A stretch of 64,000 bases of DNA from Dyadobacter sp. LHD-138 (lineage in GTDB: Bacteria > Bacteroidota > Bacteroidia > Cytophagales > Spirosomataceae). Under the pieces are notes generated by a model. It saw nothing but the letters and a program-made list of their open reading frames with translations, did not search any database and was not told the DNA's origin. Positions 17,421-26,400 of this stretch are shown one piece after another (the first letter of the stretch is position 1; every line of letters begins with the position of its first letter). The translations under genes and the position numbers were made by a program. The stretch covers positions 1 through 64,000 of the forward strand of contig NZ_JAVFVU010000032.1 of NCBI RefSeq assembly GCF_030929615.1. The letters are read 5' to 3'.

Positions 17421-17807
17421 TTACAGCATGGGTAAAGCCGCACCTAGATAGGGTTCATAAATATAGTCATCGGCATCAAATAATTCGGAAGCCAGCACCA
17501 TTAGCATGGCGTCTTCTGTAAAGTCATACATTTGATGCCAGTCCGCAGGATCAAGCAAAAGGCACTGGTCGGCAGAATCCAGAATAAATTCATGTGCATC
17601 GCGATCGTTGTGATTATATATTTTACAGCTTCCCTTTAGGCATATTGCTGCCTGTATAGTCTTTTTATGTCTGTGCCCGCCCCGGACAGAGTCGTCAACA
17701 CCATAAATGTAAAAAATGCGTTTAATGTCAAACGGTATAACGCGTTCGATTACGGTCAGATTTCCACGGCTATCTGTGAACGTTTTTAGGTTAATGAGTC
17801 GTGCCAA
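17421..17807 (-). CDS. FdtA/QdtA-type dTDP-4-keto-6-deoxyhexose ketoisomerase
   Basis: A 128-residue single-domain cupin. The FdtA/WxcM family marks are visible: FTDSRGNLTVIE near the N-terminus, a histidine cluster GGHRHK near residue 43, and the DPADWHQMYDF block that closes the sugar site. Such enzymes convert dTDP-4-keto-6-deoxyglucose to the 3-keto isomer on the way to 3-amino-3,6-dideoxyhexoses. The partner aminotransferase (FdtB-like) and dTDP-sugar genes are not in the window. The start is TTG at 17807: the frame is closed by a stop three codons upstream and has no earlier ATG. It overlaps the upstream transferase gene by 22 bases. Confidence 0.82.
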   Translation of the reverse strand: MARLINLKTFTDSRGNLTVIERVIPFDIKRIFYIYGVDDSVRGGHRHKKTIQAAICLKGSCKIYNHNDRDAHEFILDSADQCLLLDPADWHQMYDFTEDAMLMVLASELFDADDYIYEPYLGAALPML

Positions 17808-18811
17808 AGTAAATTAATATATGGTTGAAATTTCTTTCTTTTTGCGTAATTCTTATACTTACCCCTTAGCCGGAAATGGATTTTTCGTGAGAGGCTGATC
17901 TTTATCCAGGTTAACGGTAAGGGATTTTCATGGAAAATTGCCGTTGGTTCAATCACCTGAATTTGAGACTCAGCAGCCTGAATGGCCCTTACGTAAAGTT
18001 CATAAACAAACTGAACGACATCTTTTTTCAACAGATATTGCTCTGCTGTAAATCTGAAACTGTCGTTGATACAATACCGAAAGTCATGAAAATGATAGAA
18101 AATCAGTGGAACTTTTAGTGATTGCTGACTTTTAATCCAAATCTTTTCAGCGATGCTTTCGTATGTATATTCCTTTGAATTCCATGGCGCGACGCCTCCC
18201 CCGTGATGTTCGAGAACATGTACACCCGCAAACCGCGCTGTCCAGTCGTCCAGATACTTCTGGTCGCCAAATTTTCCATCTTCAAAACGGTTAAAACACC
18301 AGGCTAAACAGGCTTTTCTCCACCAATCGAGCGCAATCAGCCCAAGTTCGGTATTTTTGAAGGTTACGAACTGGACACAATATATGCCGCTTAATTCGGA
18401 CTGATCATAATCCGGGCTATACCGGTGTTTGGTGATCAGAACAGCATTTTCTCCCATTTCGTCCGTCAAAACTTTGGGATCCGAAAAGAATAACAAATCT
18501 GCATCCACATAGGTACAATGGTCCAGGGAATAAGTATGGATACAATGCCAGATGGTCGAAGAGGTGCAGGTCCAGCAATATTCACCTTGAGTGCGACTGT
18601 CCTTTACCGAAAGCAGTTCCGGAGTTTCGAATTCACTTAGGGAAATGATGGTTGCATGAGAGAGCTTCATCCGCAGAAGGACCGCATGACATGCATCATC
18701 GAAGGCAAATATATAAAGGTGAAAATCAGTGTTTTGACTTAGTAACGAGTTGTACATCGCCAGTCCCCGTGAGAGGTAAAAAGAATTAAACAGGGTGCAA
18801 AAGTTTTGCAT
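17786..18811 (-). CDS. GT8-like glycosyltransferase
   Basis: A 341-residue protein starting MQNFCTLFNSFYLSRG. It has the nucleotide-sugar binding pattern of GT-A enzymes: the metal-binding DAD in CTYVDADLLFFSDP near residues 98-112, and a later GDQKYLDDW block near residue 190 of the kind seen in GT8/nucleotide-diphospho-sugar transferases. The C-terminus ends in a basic, aromatic tail. It is the first gene of the minus-strand trio and overlaps the FdtA-like gene by 22 bases. The family number is an inference from motif style. A divergent gap of about 195 bases separates it from the + strand methyltransferase. Confidence 0.75.
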   Translation of the reverse strand: MQNFCTLFNSFYLSRGLAMYNSLLSQNTDFHLYIFAFDDACHAVLLRMKLSHATIISLSEFETPELLSVKDSRTQGEYCWTCTSSTIWHCIHTYSLDHCTYVDADLLFFSDPKVLTDEMGENAVLITKHRYSPDYDQSELSGIYCVQFVTFKNTELGLIALDWWRKACLAWCFNRFEDGKFGDQKYLDDWTARFAGVHVLEHHGGGVAPWNSKEYTYESIAEKIWIKSQQSLKVPLIFYHFHDFRYCINDSFRFTAEQYLLKKDVVQFVYELYVRAIQAAESQIQVIEPTAIFHENPLPLTWIKISLSRKIHFRLRGKYKNYAKRKKFQPYINLLWHDSLT

Positions 18812-19007
18812 GAATCAGAATACAATTATGAGGGTTTTTACGCAAGTAAAAATATCAATTAATACGATCAGTTTTATCTTTTTTTGATGGAAATTGGAAA
18901 AGTAATCGTCGTACCTTTACATTCTTATGACGTGGGTATAAACTTAGCGTTCCGATACCTCAGGATAAAATAAAATTTTAAATTGCGCTATATTTTAATG
19001 TAAGCAC

Positions 19008-19796
19008 ATGCCGTTATTCAAGCTAAAAAAGAGAGGAAAAAGTAAGTATGGTTGGTTTGGGGACTATAAAAATTGGGCGGAACTGACTGCACTGTCGGGA
19101 GGCTACGAAGCAAATGGAATTTTGGACATCACAAAAGCATCACTGTTGAAAGTTAAAACGGGTGAGGCTGTTTATGAGCGCGACTCGGTGTTGTTTGACA
19201 AAAAGTTGTATCCTTATTCCATGATATCGGCACTCCTTTATAGTGCTGTTGCATGTGGAGGTGCTCTGAATGTACTGGATTTTGGCGGCTCATTGGGGAG
19301 CACCTATTATCAGGTAAGAGACCTTATTCCTTCTTCTGTTAAGCTGCAATGGAGCGTTGTGGAGCAAACGGATTATGTTAAGTGCGGACAGGAACTGTTT
19401 GAGGATGAAATTTTGAAATTTCATTTTACAATTGCTGAAAGTATGTCTTCCGTCAAAGCGGATGTGCTAATTTTATCAAGCGTTGTCCAATATCTGGAGA
19501 AACCGCACGATTTTCTAAATGAAATACAGGGTTTTGGTTTTAAATACATCATCATTGACCGAACTTCATTCATCAAAGATAACCAACCCGACCGGCTGAC
19601 TTTACAAGTTGTACCCCCGGATATTTATGAGGCAAGGTATCCGGCGTGGTTCTTTAATGAAAAAAAGCTGCTCGAACATTTCAACAATTATGACATTAAG
19701 GTTGAATTTGATTCGTATGTCCCGGGAGAGCAGGATATTGAGATTGACCATGTTAAGCGTGGGTATGACAAGGGATTTTTCTTAATCAAAAATTAA
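19008..19796 (+). CDS. TIGR04325-type methyltransferase
   Basis: A 262-residue cytoplasmic protein. After an N-terminal WFGDYKNWAEL segment, the Rossmann motif NVLDFGGSLGSTYYQ (about residues 88-102) marks a SAM-binding site, and VEQTDYVKCG and LILSSVVQYLEKPHDFL fit the later strands of a class I methyltransferase. This order (W.G.Y..W..A, then DFGG.LG) is that of the TIGR04325 family, found in surface-polysaccharide clusters. It probably methylates a sugar of the glycan made by neighbouring transferases; the target is unknown. It stands alone on + with about 200 bases upstream. Confidence 0.8.
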   Translation: MPLFKLKKRGKSKYGWFGDYKNWAELTALSGGYEANGILDITKASLLKVKTGEAVYERDSVLFDKKLYPYSMISALLYSAVACGGALNVLDFGGSLGSTYYQVRDLIPSSVKLQWSVVEQTDYVKCGQELFEDEILKFHFTIAESMSSVKADVLILSSVVQYLEKPHDFLNEIQGFGFKYIIIDRTSFIKDNQPDRLTLQVVPPDIYEARYPAWFFNEKKLLEHFNNYDIKVEFDSYVPGEQDIEIDHVKRGYDKGFFLIKN

Positions 19797-20041
19797 ACGT
19801 TTGGGATTTTGCAGCATAGTATCTCTTTTTCGTTAAGTCCATTGTGGTTTATTTCTTTTCTATATTGAAGCGTCTTCTGTTGAATTACTGGTCTCTTGTA
19901 TTTTTTCGACAATCTGTTTACAAGATCGAGGATTTTGTTAGACGGATCGCCAACGTTCAGGGCTAGCTGCTATTCCATGATGCCTCAGCCCAAACTGTTG
20001 CTGCGTCAGGTTAATGTAGCTGAAAATATATTTTATTGCGT

Positions 20042-20464
20042 TTATTTTGAGTCAAAATCCACCATCCATTCAATGCCGAATTTGTCTCTAAACATTCCAA
20101 AATAGGATCCCCAGGGACTGTCGCTAATAGGTACTTCAATATTTCCTCCTGCTGAAAGTCCGTTAAATAATTTGTCGGCTTCTTCACGACTTTCGGCACT
20201 AATGGATATCTTAGACCTGTTTTCATTTTCGTTTACTGGTCCCATACTTTCGGGAACGTCATTGGCCATCAAAATGTTTCCGCCAATTGGCAAAGCAATG
20301 TGCATGATCTTATTGGCATCATTTTCTGCCACTGGATATTCAGGGCTTGATATATCTTTGAGACGTACAATCGTTGTGAACGCTCCGCCAAATACTGATT
20401 TGTAAAAATTGAATGCTTCTTCGGCATTTCCGTTGAAGTTAATGTGTGGATTGATAAGTGCCAT
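20042..20464 (-). CDS. VOC/PhnB-like protein
   Basis: A 140-residue protein of the vicinal-oxygen-chelate fold, PhnB/3-demethylubiquinone-methyltransferase-like subgroup. Visible family features are the start MALINPHINFNGNAEEAFNF, YKSVFGG, ALPIGGNILMANDVPES and the closing SPWGSYFGMFRDKFGIEWM. PhnB-like proteins are common in Bacteroidota and mostly of unknown reaction. A promoter-like TATGTTTG lies 28 bases upstream at 20492-20499. The neighbours on both sides are separated by clear gaps, so it is likely a single-gene unit. Confidence 0.87.
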   Translation of the reverse strand: MALINPHINFNGNAEEAFNFYKSVFGGAFTTIVRLKDISSPEYPVAENDANKIMHIALPIGGNILMANDVPESMGPVNENENRSKISISAESREEADKLFNGLSAGGNIEVPISDSPWGSYFGMFRDKFGIEWMVDFDSK

Positions 20465-20491
20465 AATTGATATGTTTTAAGTCGTTTTTTG

Positions 20492-20499
20492 CAAACATA
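20492..20499 (-). promoter_or_regulatory. Candidate -7 element for the VOC gene
   Basis: On the minus strand these bases read TATGTTTG, an exact TAnnTTTG match, 28 bases before the VOC start. No TTG lies at the usual spacing; the nearest is about 27 bases further upstream, so support is partial. Confidence 0.3.
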
Positions 20500-20641
20500 C
20501 GCACGAGGCCCCTGTTTTTCTGTACCCAAAATGTCCGTAATAAAATACTTTAAAATGGACGTTTTCTCAGGTGCGAGGTATGGCCTAAAATATATATTGT
20601 CAACCAAATACCGACTGAATACAAGGGAGTTCGAAAATGAA

Positions 20642-20959
20642 CTAAGAATACCTACTCTTCAAAAAAGTCACCAAATCTGCTTCAAGTTTTTTGAGCGGTG
20701 AATGAAAGGCAAAGTATATTACATTCATAAAAAATGAGTCTAAAAAGCTTAACAGCAAGTTGGGAGACATGGCATGCACGGTTATTTGATTTCCACTTTT
20801 GGAGATTTGCGCGCCGACAAACTCAGATTTTCGAACAACAACACTTCTGTTTTTACCTACACCAAAAAAACTGTAAGAAAACTTAGAAGAAAAATGTTGC
20901 TCGATCGTCTTTGCAATTTCCTCAGTAGATGGTTCTTGCGCTATCGTGAAAACTTTCAT
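20642..20959 (-). CDS. Small protein of unknown function
   Basis: A 105-residue protein starting MKVFTIAQEPSTEEIAKTIE. I prefer the ATG at 20959 over one at 21013 because a TAnnTTTG-type element at 21018-21025 would place the transcript start at or after 21013. There is no signal peptide. An N-terminal alpha/beta-looking part (FFGVGKNRSVVVRKSEFVGAQIS) is followed by a hydrophobic stretch (SFLDSFFMNVIYFAFHS) and a basic C-terminal helix. The strand pattern looks like a genuine folded domain, but I cannot name a family. Confidence 0.6.
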   Translation of the reverse strand: MKVFTIAQEPSTEEIAKTIEQHFSSKFSYSFFGVGKNRSVVVRKSEFVGAQISKSGNQITVHAMSPNLLLSFLDSFFMNVIYFAFHSPLKKLEADLVTFLKSRYS

Positions 20960-21017
20960 AACCAGTTTGTTATATGTCACTGTATTTTCCAAAAGTTCGA
21001 AAAATAAAACCAACTTT

Positions 21018-21025
21018 CAAAGTTA
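21018..21025 (-). promoter_or_regulatory. Candidate -7 element for the small unknown gene
   Basis: The minus strand reads TAACTTTG, an exact TAnnTTTG match, about 59 bases before the preferred ATG at 20959. No TTG is found at the expected spacing upstream, so the assignment is tentative. Confidence 0.28.
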
Positions 21026-21197
21026 CGCACATAAATTCCTGATTTTCTTCTGCGGTTGATCTTTCCTTTAAGAGAATCCTACGCCAATTTCGGATCTGTT
21101 TCCTTTTAACCGTTAAGAAAAACAGGCTGACTATCCGTGCCGGGATCTGATTGATCTACCGGTTTTCAATGACATAAGAATGCGTTTAAATATTTTC

Positions 21198-21812
21198 TTA
21201 ATCTGCTCCCTGCGTTATGGTCCAGGAATTATCCATATTAAGTGTAACGTTCATCGAAAAGATGCCATGCGGAAAAAGGATCTGCACGGCATTGTTTATT
21301 TTGGATGGGTCCAATACCTGACCTTGCTGGAAGTCTCCGAAAATTACCCAGTTTTGCGGAAGCGGGGAAAACGAAAAACTCATATTGGGCTGGGCTTGCA
21401 CGGCGACTGTGCCCGAACCCGACATACCTATGCCTATGCTGGCCTGTTTAAAAGCGGTGGAGGTGTCTGTGGTAACGTTCAAGACACCGGGCTGATACCA
21501 GTTTCTTTGATCAATAAATTTGTAATTACCGTCTCGTTTCGTGAGTGTTACAGCATTATTTTCTGTAAAACTGGTCAGAAAAGCTTCACCGGCATTAAAG
21601 ATTACCCCTGGCGCAAGTTCGCCGGTTTTGGCCCAGAAAAAATAAAAATCAGTATTCCAGGAAATGGGTACTTTGGTTTGTGGATTACCAGATTTCACAA
21701 GCCAGGCCAGGGGGAAAGTGCTCGGGTTTGAAAGGCTGGGGTTTTGCTGGCAGACGCAAAAACTGCCTGGAGAGTCGGAATTGTTGAGAAAATTGAGGGT
21801 GAAAGTTGTCAT
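21198..21812 (-). CDS. RhiA-like protein
   Basis: A 204-residue protein with no signal peptide. The start TFTLNFLNNSDSPGSFCVCQ, FPLAWLVKSGNP, WAKTGELAPGVIF, ASIGIGMSGSGTVAVQAQP and NWVIFGDFQQGQVLDPS recall RhiA of Rhizobium leguminosarum, from memory of that family. RhiA is an abundant rhizosphere-expressed protein under quorum-sensing control and of unknown biochemical role. The composition is rich in Asn, Ser, Thr and aromatic residues, and a beta-sandwich is plausible. The + strand frame over the same bases is rejected because its residues look like an antisense shadow. The gene stands alone, 184 bases before the small unknown gene and 355 bases from the AraC gene. Confidence 0.7.
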   Translation of the reverse strand: MTTFTLNFLNNSDSPGSFCVCQQNPSLSNPSTFPLAWLVKSGNPQTKVPISWNTDFYFFWAKTGELAPGVIFNAGEAFLTSFTENNAVTLTKRDGNYKFIDQRNWYQPGVLNVTTDTSTAFKQASIGIGMSGSGTVAVQAQPNMSFSFSPLPQNWVIFGDFQQGQVLDPSKINNAVQILFPHGIFSMNVTLNMDNSWTITQGAD

Positions 21813-22167
21813 GATTTAGGGTTGGTTCTTGATTTAAAGTGACTTTTTTTTTGTCAAAAAATACTAAGAATGCTATGACATCAGGTTGTAGCTCAGGTAG
21901 GTACTGTTGCTTGCCAGGTAAAGATAAATAAATATGGTTATTGTAATAAATATACTTATTTAACGTGTTTACACTTGCTCAGTATTGGCGATATTTCACT
22001 TAAGCAGCGCGTTCATGTTGGACGAGCCCCGGATTTCGGAAAAGTCAGTGGGCGCCGGTTAAGGCATACGCATTGATGTATTATTGAAAATGTCGTTACG
22101 GAAACCGTTCACAAAAAGGTTGATAATCATTGACATGGTAGATTGCATTGGAACATTTTGACAATTA
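21813..22167. other. 355-base intergenic region
   Basis: Spacer between the AraC gene and the RhiA-like gene, both on -. No coding frame, strong hairpin or exact promoter match was seen. A TATTTTTTG run close to the RhiA-like start is one base off the TAnnTTTG spacing. Confidence 0.35.
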
Positions 22168-23055
22168 TCAAGCTTTTTGACGGTTCCTGTTTTCCAGCGA
22201 ATCACGAAAATCCTTCGGGGACATTTTATTTATTTTCTTGAAACATCGGTTAAAATATGAGATGTTGTTGTAACCGCATTCAAGCGCAATCTGTGTGATG
22301 GATAGTTCGGACTGCTGAAGGAGTTTGCATGCATAACCAATCCTTACATCATTAAGAAATTCCGAAAACGTACGATTCGTAAGGGACTTGAAATAGCGGC
22401 AAAAAGCATGAATTTGCAAACCTGAAACCGAAGCTGCTTTTTCCAGACTAATATCATCTTTAAAATTTTGGTGGATATAGTACATCAGCTTGGGAATTCT
22501 ACCGGGCGGCTGGATTGAAAAGGTCGAAATAGGATCAGCTGCATTGAGATAGGTTATATCTGTCGGCTCGTGCAGACAAACCAGAATACGCAGGAAAGAG
22601 GAAAGTAAAGTAACATCCTTTTCTTCCAGCATCTGTTGCAGTATGTTAACGATCAGGGCCCTCTTATCTCCTTCTATTTTCAGGCCACGCTGAGATTGGG
22701 TGAAAAAATTTTGAATCTCCTTTACATCAATCAGTCCGCCCATTTGGTCACAAAAAAGCGCTGAGTCGATATAGAGCGCCAATGAAATTGCTTCACAGGT
22801 TTCAGACCGCCCTGTGTCCGAATCACTGTACCATACATGCGGGACATTGGCACCGATAAAAGTTAAATCACCTTTTTCAAACGGTTCAATAGAGTGTCCG
22901 ATAATGCGCACGCCTGAGCCGGAAACAACATGAACCAGCTGACATTCTTTGTGAAAATGAAAGTCGGTCGAGAAGGATGACTGAGAAATTTTCTTGACTA
23001 CGAACGATTTCCGTGAATAAGCAAGATCGGACGGTATCGCAAAATTTGGTTTCAT
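22168..23055 (-). CDS. AraC-family regulator with N-terminal cupin
   Basis: A 295-residue transcription factor. The N-terminal cupin (residues about 20-110) has FHFHKECQLVHVVSGSG and LTFIGANVPHVWYSD, typical of ligand-sensing AraC proteins. The C-terminal double helix-turn-helix begins at ISLEKAASVSGLQIHAFCRYF and ends in ITQIALECGYNNISYFNRCFKK and MSPKDFR, the classic AraC signature (about residues 195-290). It is divergent from the SusC/SusD pair at 23455-28194, which has no sigma/FecR genes of its own, so it is the obvious candidate regulator of that pair. A well-formed promoter lies just upstream at 23075-23104. Confidence 0.93.
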   Translation of the reverse strand: MKPNFAIPSDLAYSRKSFVVKKISQSSFSTDFHFHKECQLVHVVSGSGVRIIGHSIEPFEKGDLTFIGANVPHVWYSDSDTGRSETCEAISLALYIDSALFCDQMGGLIDVKEIQNFFTQSQRGLKIEGDKRALIVNILQQMLEEKDVTLLSSFLRILVCLHEPTDITYLNAADPISTFSIQPPGRIPKLMYYIHQNFKDDISLEKAASVSGLQIHAFCRYFKSLTNRTFSEFLNDVRIGYACKLLQQSELSITQIALECGYNNISYFNRCFKKINKMSPKDFRDSLENRNRQKA

Positions 23056-23074
23056 GGAAAAGTTTTTAGTATTG

Positions 23075-23104
23075 CAAACATAGTATTATAAAATATCAAT
23101 CCAA
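23075..23104 (-). promoter_or_regulatory. Bacteroidota-type promoter of the AraC gene
   Basis: On the minus strand, TTG (23104-23102) is followed after exactly 19 bases by TATGTTTG (23082-23075), a full match to TTG-N17-23-TAnnTTTG. The expected transcript start leaves a leader of only about 10-15 bases before the ATG at 23055. Confidence 0.55.
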
Positions 23105-23284
23105 GATCAATTTGTTGGATTAATTTATTATTAATTTGTCTAAAAGGGTTATTCTGAGTTTATAGATGTAAATGTCACAATCGGTGATTTCTTGGACGTT
23201 TTAAGGTGTTTGTTTATTATAATGCTAATAATCAAATGGTTGAAATGAATGTAGTGGTTTTTAAATAACTGCTTAAATCGAATT

Positions 23285-23340
23285 TGATACTTAGTATCAT
23301 GTTGTCTGTACGGCACTGCTTAAACAGCGCTGTACTGTTT
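23285..23340. promoter_or_regulatory. Two candidate operators before susC
   Basis: TGATAC-TTA-GTATCA at 23285-23299 is a perfect inverted repeat with a 3-base centre. AAACAG at 23322-23327 and CTGTTT at 23335-23340 form a second inverted repeat, overlapping the 10-base palindrome ACAGCGCTGT (23324-23333). They lie 115-170 bases before the SusC start and are candidate regulator sites. Direct binding by the AraC protein is a guess, since AraC sites are usually direct repeats. Confidence 0.35.
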
Positions 23341-23454
23341 GAAAGTTTAGTGGTAATCCTGTTGGTCAAACTGCAATACCCCGGACTTTGATCCTCCTCA
23401 ATCTCTTGAATAATTGTATTCTATGAACATTTCTCAAATAAACATTTTGTGACT

Positions 23455-26400
23455 ATGAATCAATTTTACAAATCAGGGACATGGACAGATCGTGCCCGCA
23501 TTAAAATCTGGCATCAGATTGGACGTAGCGGCGTTCATTTAGTTCAAACAGCACTTTCAGCAAGTCTTTTGTGGAAATTCTCAAAAGTACTGGTGGCGAT
23601 TTTATTAATTTCTTGTCATGCAGCATTTGCGCAAAGCCGACAGGTATCAGGCACCGTGTTTGACAATAGTGGTACACCGTTACCCGGCGCGAGTGTCCAG
23701 TTAAAGAGTACAACGACAGGTACAATCACAGATTCGAACGGTAAGTATACCGTTCAGGCAAAGGATGACGCCACGTTGGTGTTTAGCTATATCGGCTACA
23801 TAAAGCAAGAAGCTTTGGTAGGCACCAAAACAACCATAGATGTAACGCTGAAATTGGAAGAATCGTCGCTTTCGGAGGTTGTTGTGGTGGGATATGGAAC
23901 CCGCACAAAGGCTAATCTTTCAGGTTCTGTAACAACCGTGACAGGAAAAGAGCTCACCGAGCGCCCTGTTCCCAACGTACAAAATCTTTTGCAGGGTAGG
24001 GTGTCCGGTCTCGATGTGATCCAGTCTACGGGTGAACCGGGACGTGACGATGCCGCTTATCAGCTAAGAGGGTTTGGCTCATTTGGGGCATCCAATGCGC
24101 CGCTGATCCTTGTGGATGGGATTATCGGAACGATCAAGAATCTTTCTCCGCAGGATATTGAGAGCGTCACTGTTTTGAAAGATGCCGCTTCCGCATCCAT
24201 ATATGGTGCGCGTGCTGCGAATGGGGTTATTTTGATCACAACAAAAAAGGGAAAGGCTGGTTCCTCAGAAATTGAGTATACCGGAAGCTATGGCATTAGC
24301 CAGGCAACCAGGAATCCGGATCTTATTACGAATTCGGTACAATACATGGAAATGTACAATTCTGCCAGAGCAAGAAGTGGTCAGACACCGCTCTATACGC
24401 AGGCGCAGATCGATCTGTACAAGAGCAATCCCAACAGCGACCAGTATCCCAACTTTAACTGGCTGGATTATGTACTGGACAAAGGTCCGATCCAGAATCA
24501 TCATCTTGGATTTAGCGGTGGGAATGAGAAAACTTTGTACAACATTTCATTCAACTATCTTGATCAGGAAAGTATCACCAAAGGGTATTTGTACAATCGC
24601 TACAACGGTTTGGTTGATTTCTCATCCCAGGTACACAAGAAGGTGCGGGTGGGTACAAATCTTAACCTTTCATACCAGAATGCAAAAGCTCCGTGGCTTG
24701 TCAACGATGATCTGCTCCTTCTGGCATATGCGTCGGCACCCACCTTCCGACCTTTTCTCCCCGACGGAAGCGGACGAGTAACCAACAGGGATTTTGTAGG
24801 CAATGGCGCAGGTAACAGGAGCGTGGAAGAAGTGTATGCGACTGGTGGCCAATTTACCAAAACCTACAATGTCAATGCGCAGGCTTTTGTAGAAATCGAG
24901 ATTTTGAAAGGTTTGAAATGGCTCAACAAGGCCGGGGTGACTTTTTATAACGATCAGTTAAAAAACCGTCAATTTGGCTCGCCTTCCTTCGCATATCAGC
25001 CAGATGCATCGGGCAAATATGTGCAGGTGGCCAATGGCAACCCAACATTTTTCGGACTTCTGCAACGAGAGGAAAGGAGCATCACAAAGACCTTTTTCAG
25101 TACGCTGAACTACAACAAACAATTTGGAACGAACCATACTTTGGGACTTCTGGCAGGCTTTGAGCAGCAAGAAAATTTAACGGAACGCTTGTCAGGCAAC
25201 AGATTTGACTTTCCAAATACGACTATCATGGTTTTGGATGGCAGCGGTGCAAACAACCAGTCAACCGCAGGTTCCGCGTCAGAATGGGCACTTCGATCAA
25301 TGTTTGGACGCGTTAACTATGACTATAAAGGCAAGTATTTCTTAGAAGGCAACATTCGCCGCGACGGTACTTCACGGGTTAGCTCCCGATGGGGGACTTT
25401 TGGTGGGGGCTCGGCAGCCTGGAGGATATCGGAGGAAGGATTTATAAAAAACTCTTTGTCCTGGGTCGACAATCTAAAACTCAGGGCCTCATATGGCGTA
25501 TTGGGTAATCAGGAGATCAATGTGGGTGTGGCAGACCGGCTTAATCTTTCGGGAAACTACCCTTATCAGGATATTCTTAGCCTGACGGCTTACCCGTACA
25601 CAACGTTAAGCTCGGGTGCGCAGCTGACTCGTCTGGTAACACCAGACTTGAGGTGGGAGAAAACAGCGATGCTGGATTTTGGTTTGGATATCGATATTTT
25701 TAGAGGATTATTTGGTGCAACCATTGATTGGTACAAACGGAACACGACAGATATTCTTTCCACACGTGCAGATTTACCAAGCAGTGTTGGACTGTCTGCA
25801 CCTATTGTCAATGCTGGTGGCATGCAAAATAAGGGTATTGAGGTTGAATTACGGCACAGGAAGAGTTTTGGGGACTTCAACTATGGTGTAAGCGTGCTGT
25901 TTCACAAATACAACAACAAGGTAACGAAACTACTTGCACCCACATTGGGTACCATCGAAATAGGCCAGCCTTACAATAACTTTTTCGTGTACGACTGGAT
26001 AGGGGTGTTCCAGAGTCAGGAAGAAATCAACAGCTCTCCCAAGCAGCCATCTTCCGGTACTTTAAAGCCGGGCGATCTTAAGATCAGGGATGTGGACGGA
26101 AATGGTACGGTTGGGCCTGAAGACAGGATTCGGATAAGCCGCTTCCCTAAGTACAACTATTCGTTCAGTCTGAATGCGGGATGGAAAGGTTTTAACCTGA
26201 CAGCGTTCTTCCAGGGCGTTCAGGGGATTAATACGCAGGTGAACGGTTGGGGTTACGAGCCTTTTCAACAAGGATCTGCGCCTCCGAAAAGATTCCTGGA
26301 TGCCTGGTCTCCTACAAATCCAAGTAATACGATTCCAGCTACCTACCTGACGGGTTATGCCGGCGTGTCGGGGTATACGTCAACCTATTTTATTCAGGAT

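Larger units (their letters stand above)
23056..23448. other. Divergent control region between araC-type gene and susC
   Basis: 393 bases, very AT-rich, with no coding frame. It contains the minus-strand promoter at 23075-23104 and two inverted repeats at 23285-23299 and 23322-23340 on the SusC side. Before SusC, GGACTTTG at 23383-23390 lies 18 bases after TTG at 23362-23364, a weak match to the promoter pattern (two mismatches in the -7 box). Confidence 0.5.

Noticed and set aside
21180..21731. 183-codon plus-strand frame
   Set aside because: Overlaps the RhiA-like gene on the other strand, whose residues form a coherent family pattern; the plus frame does not.
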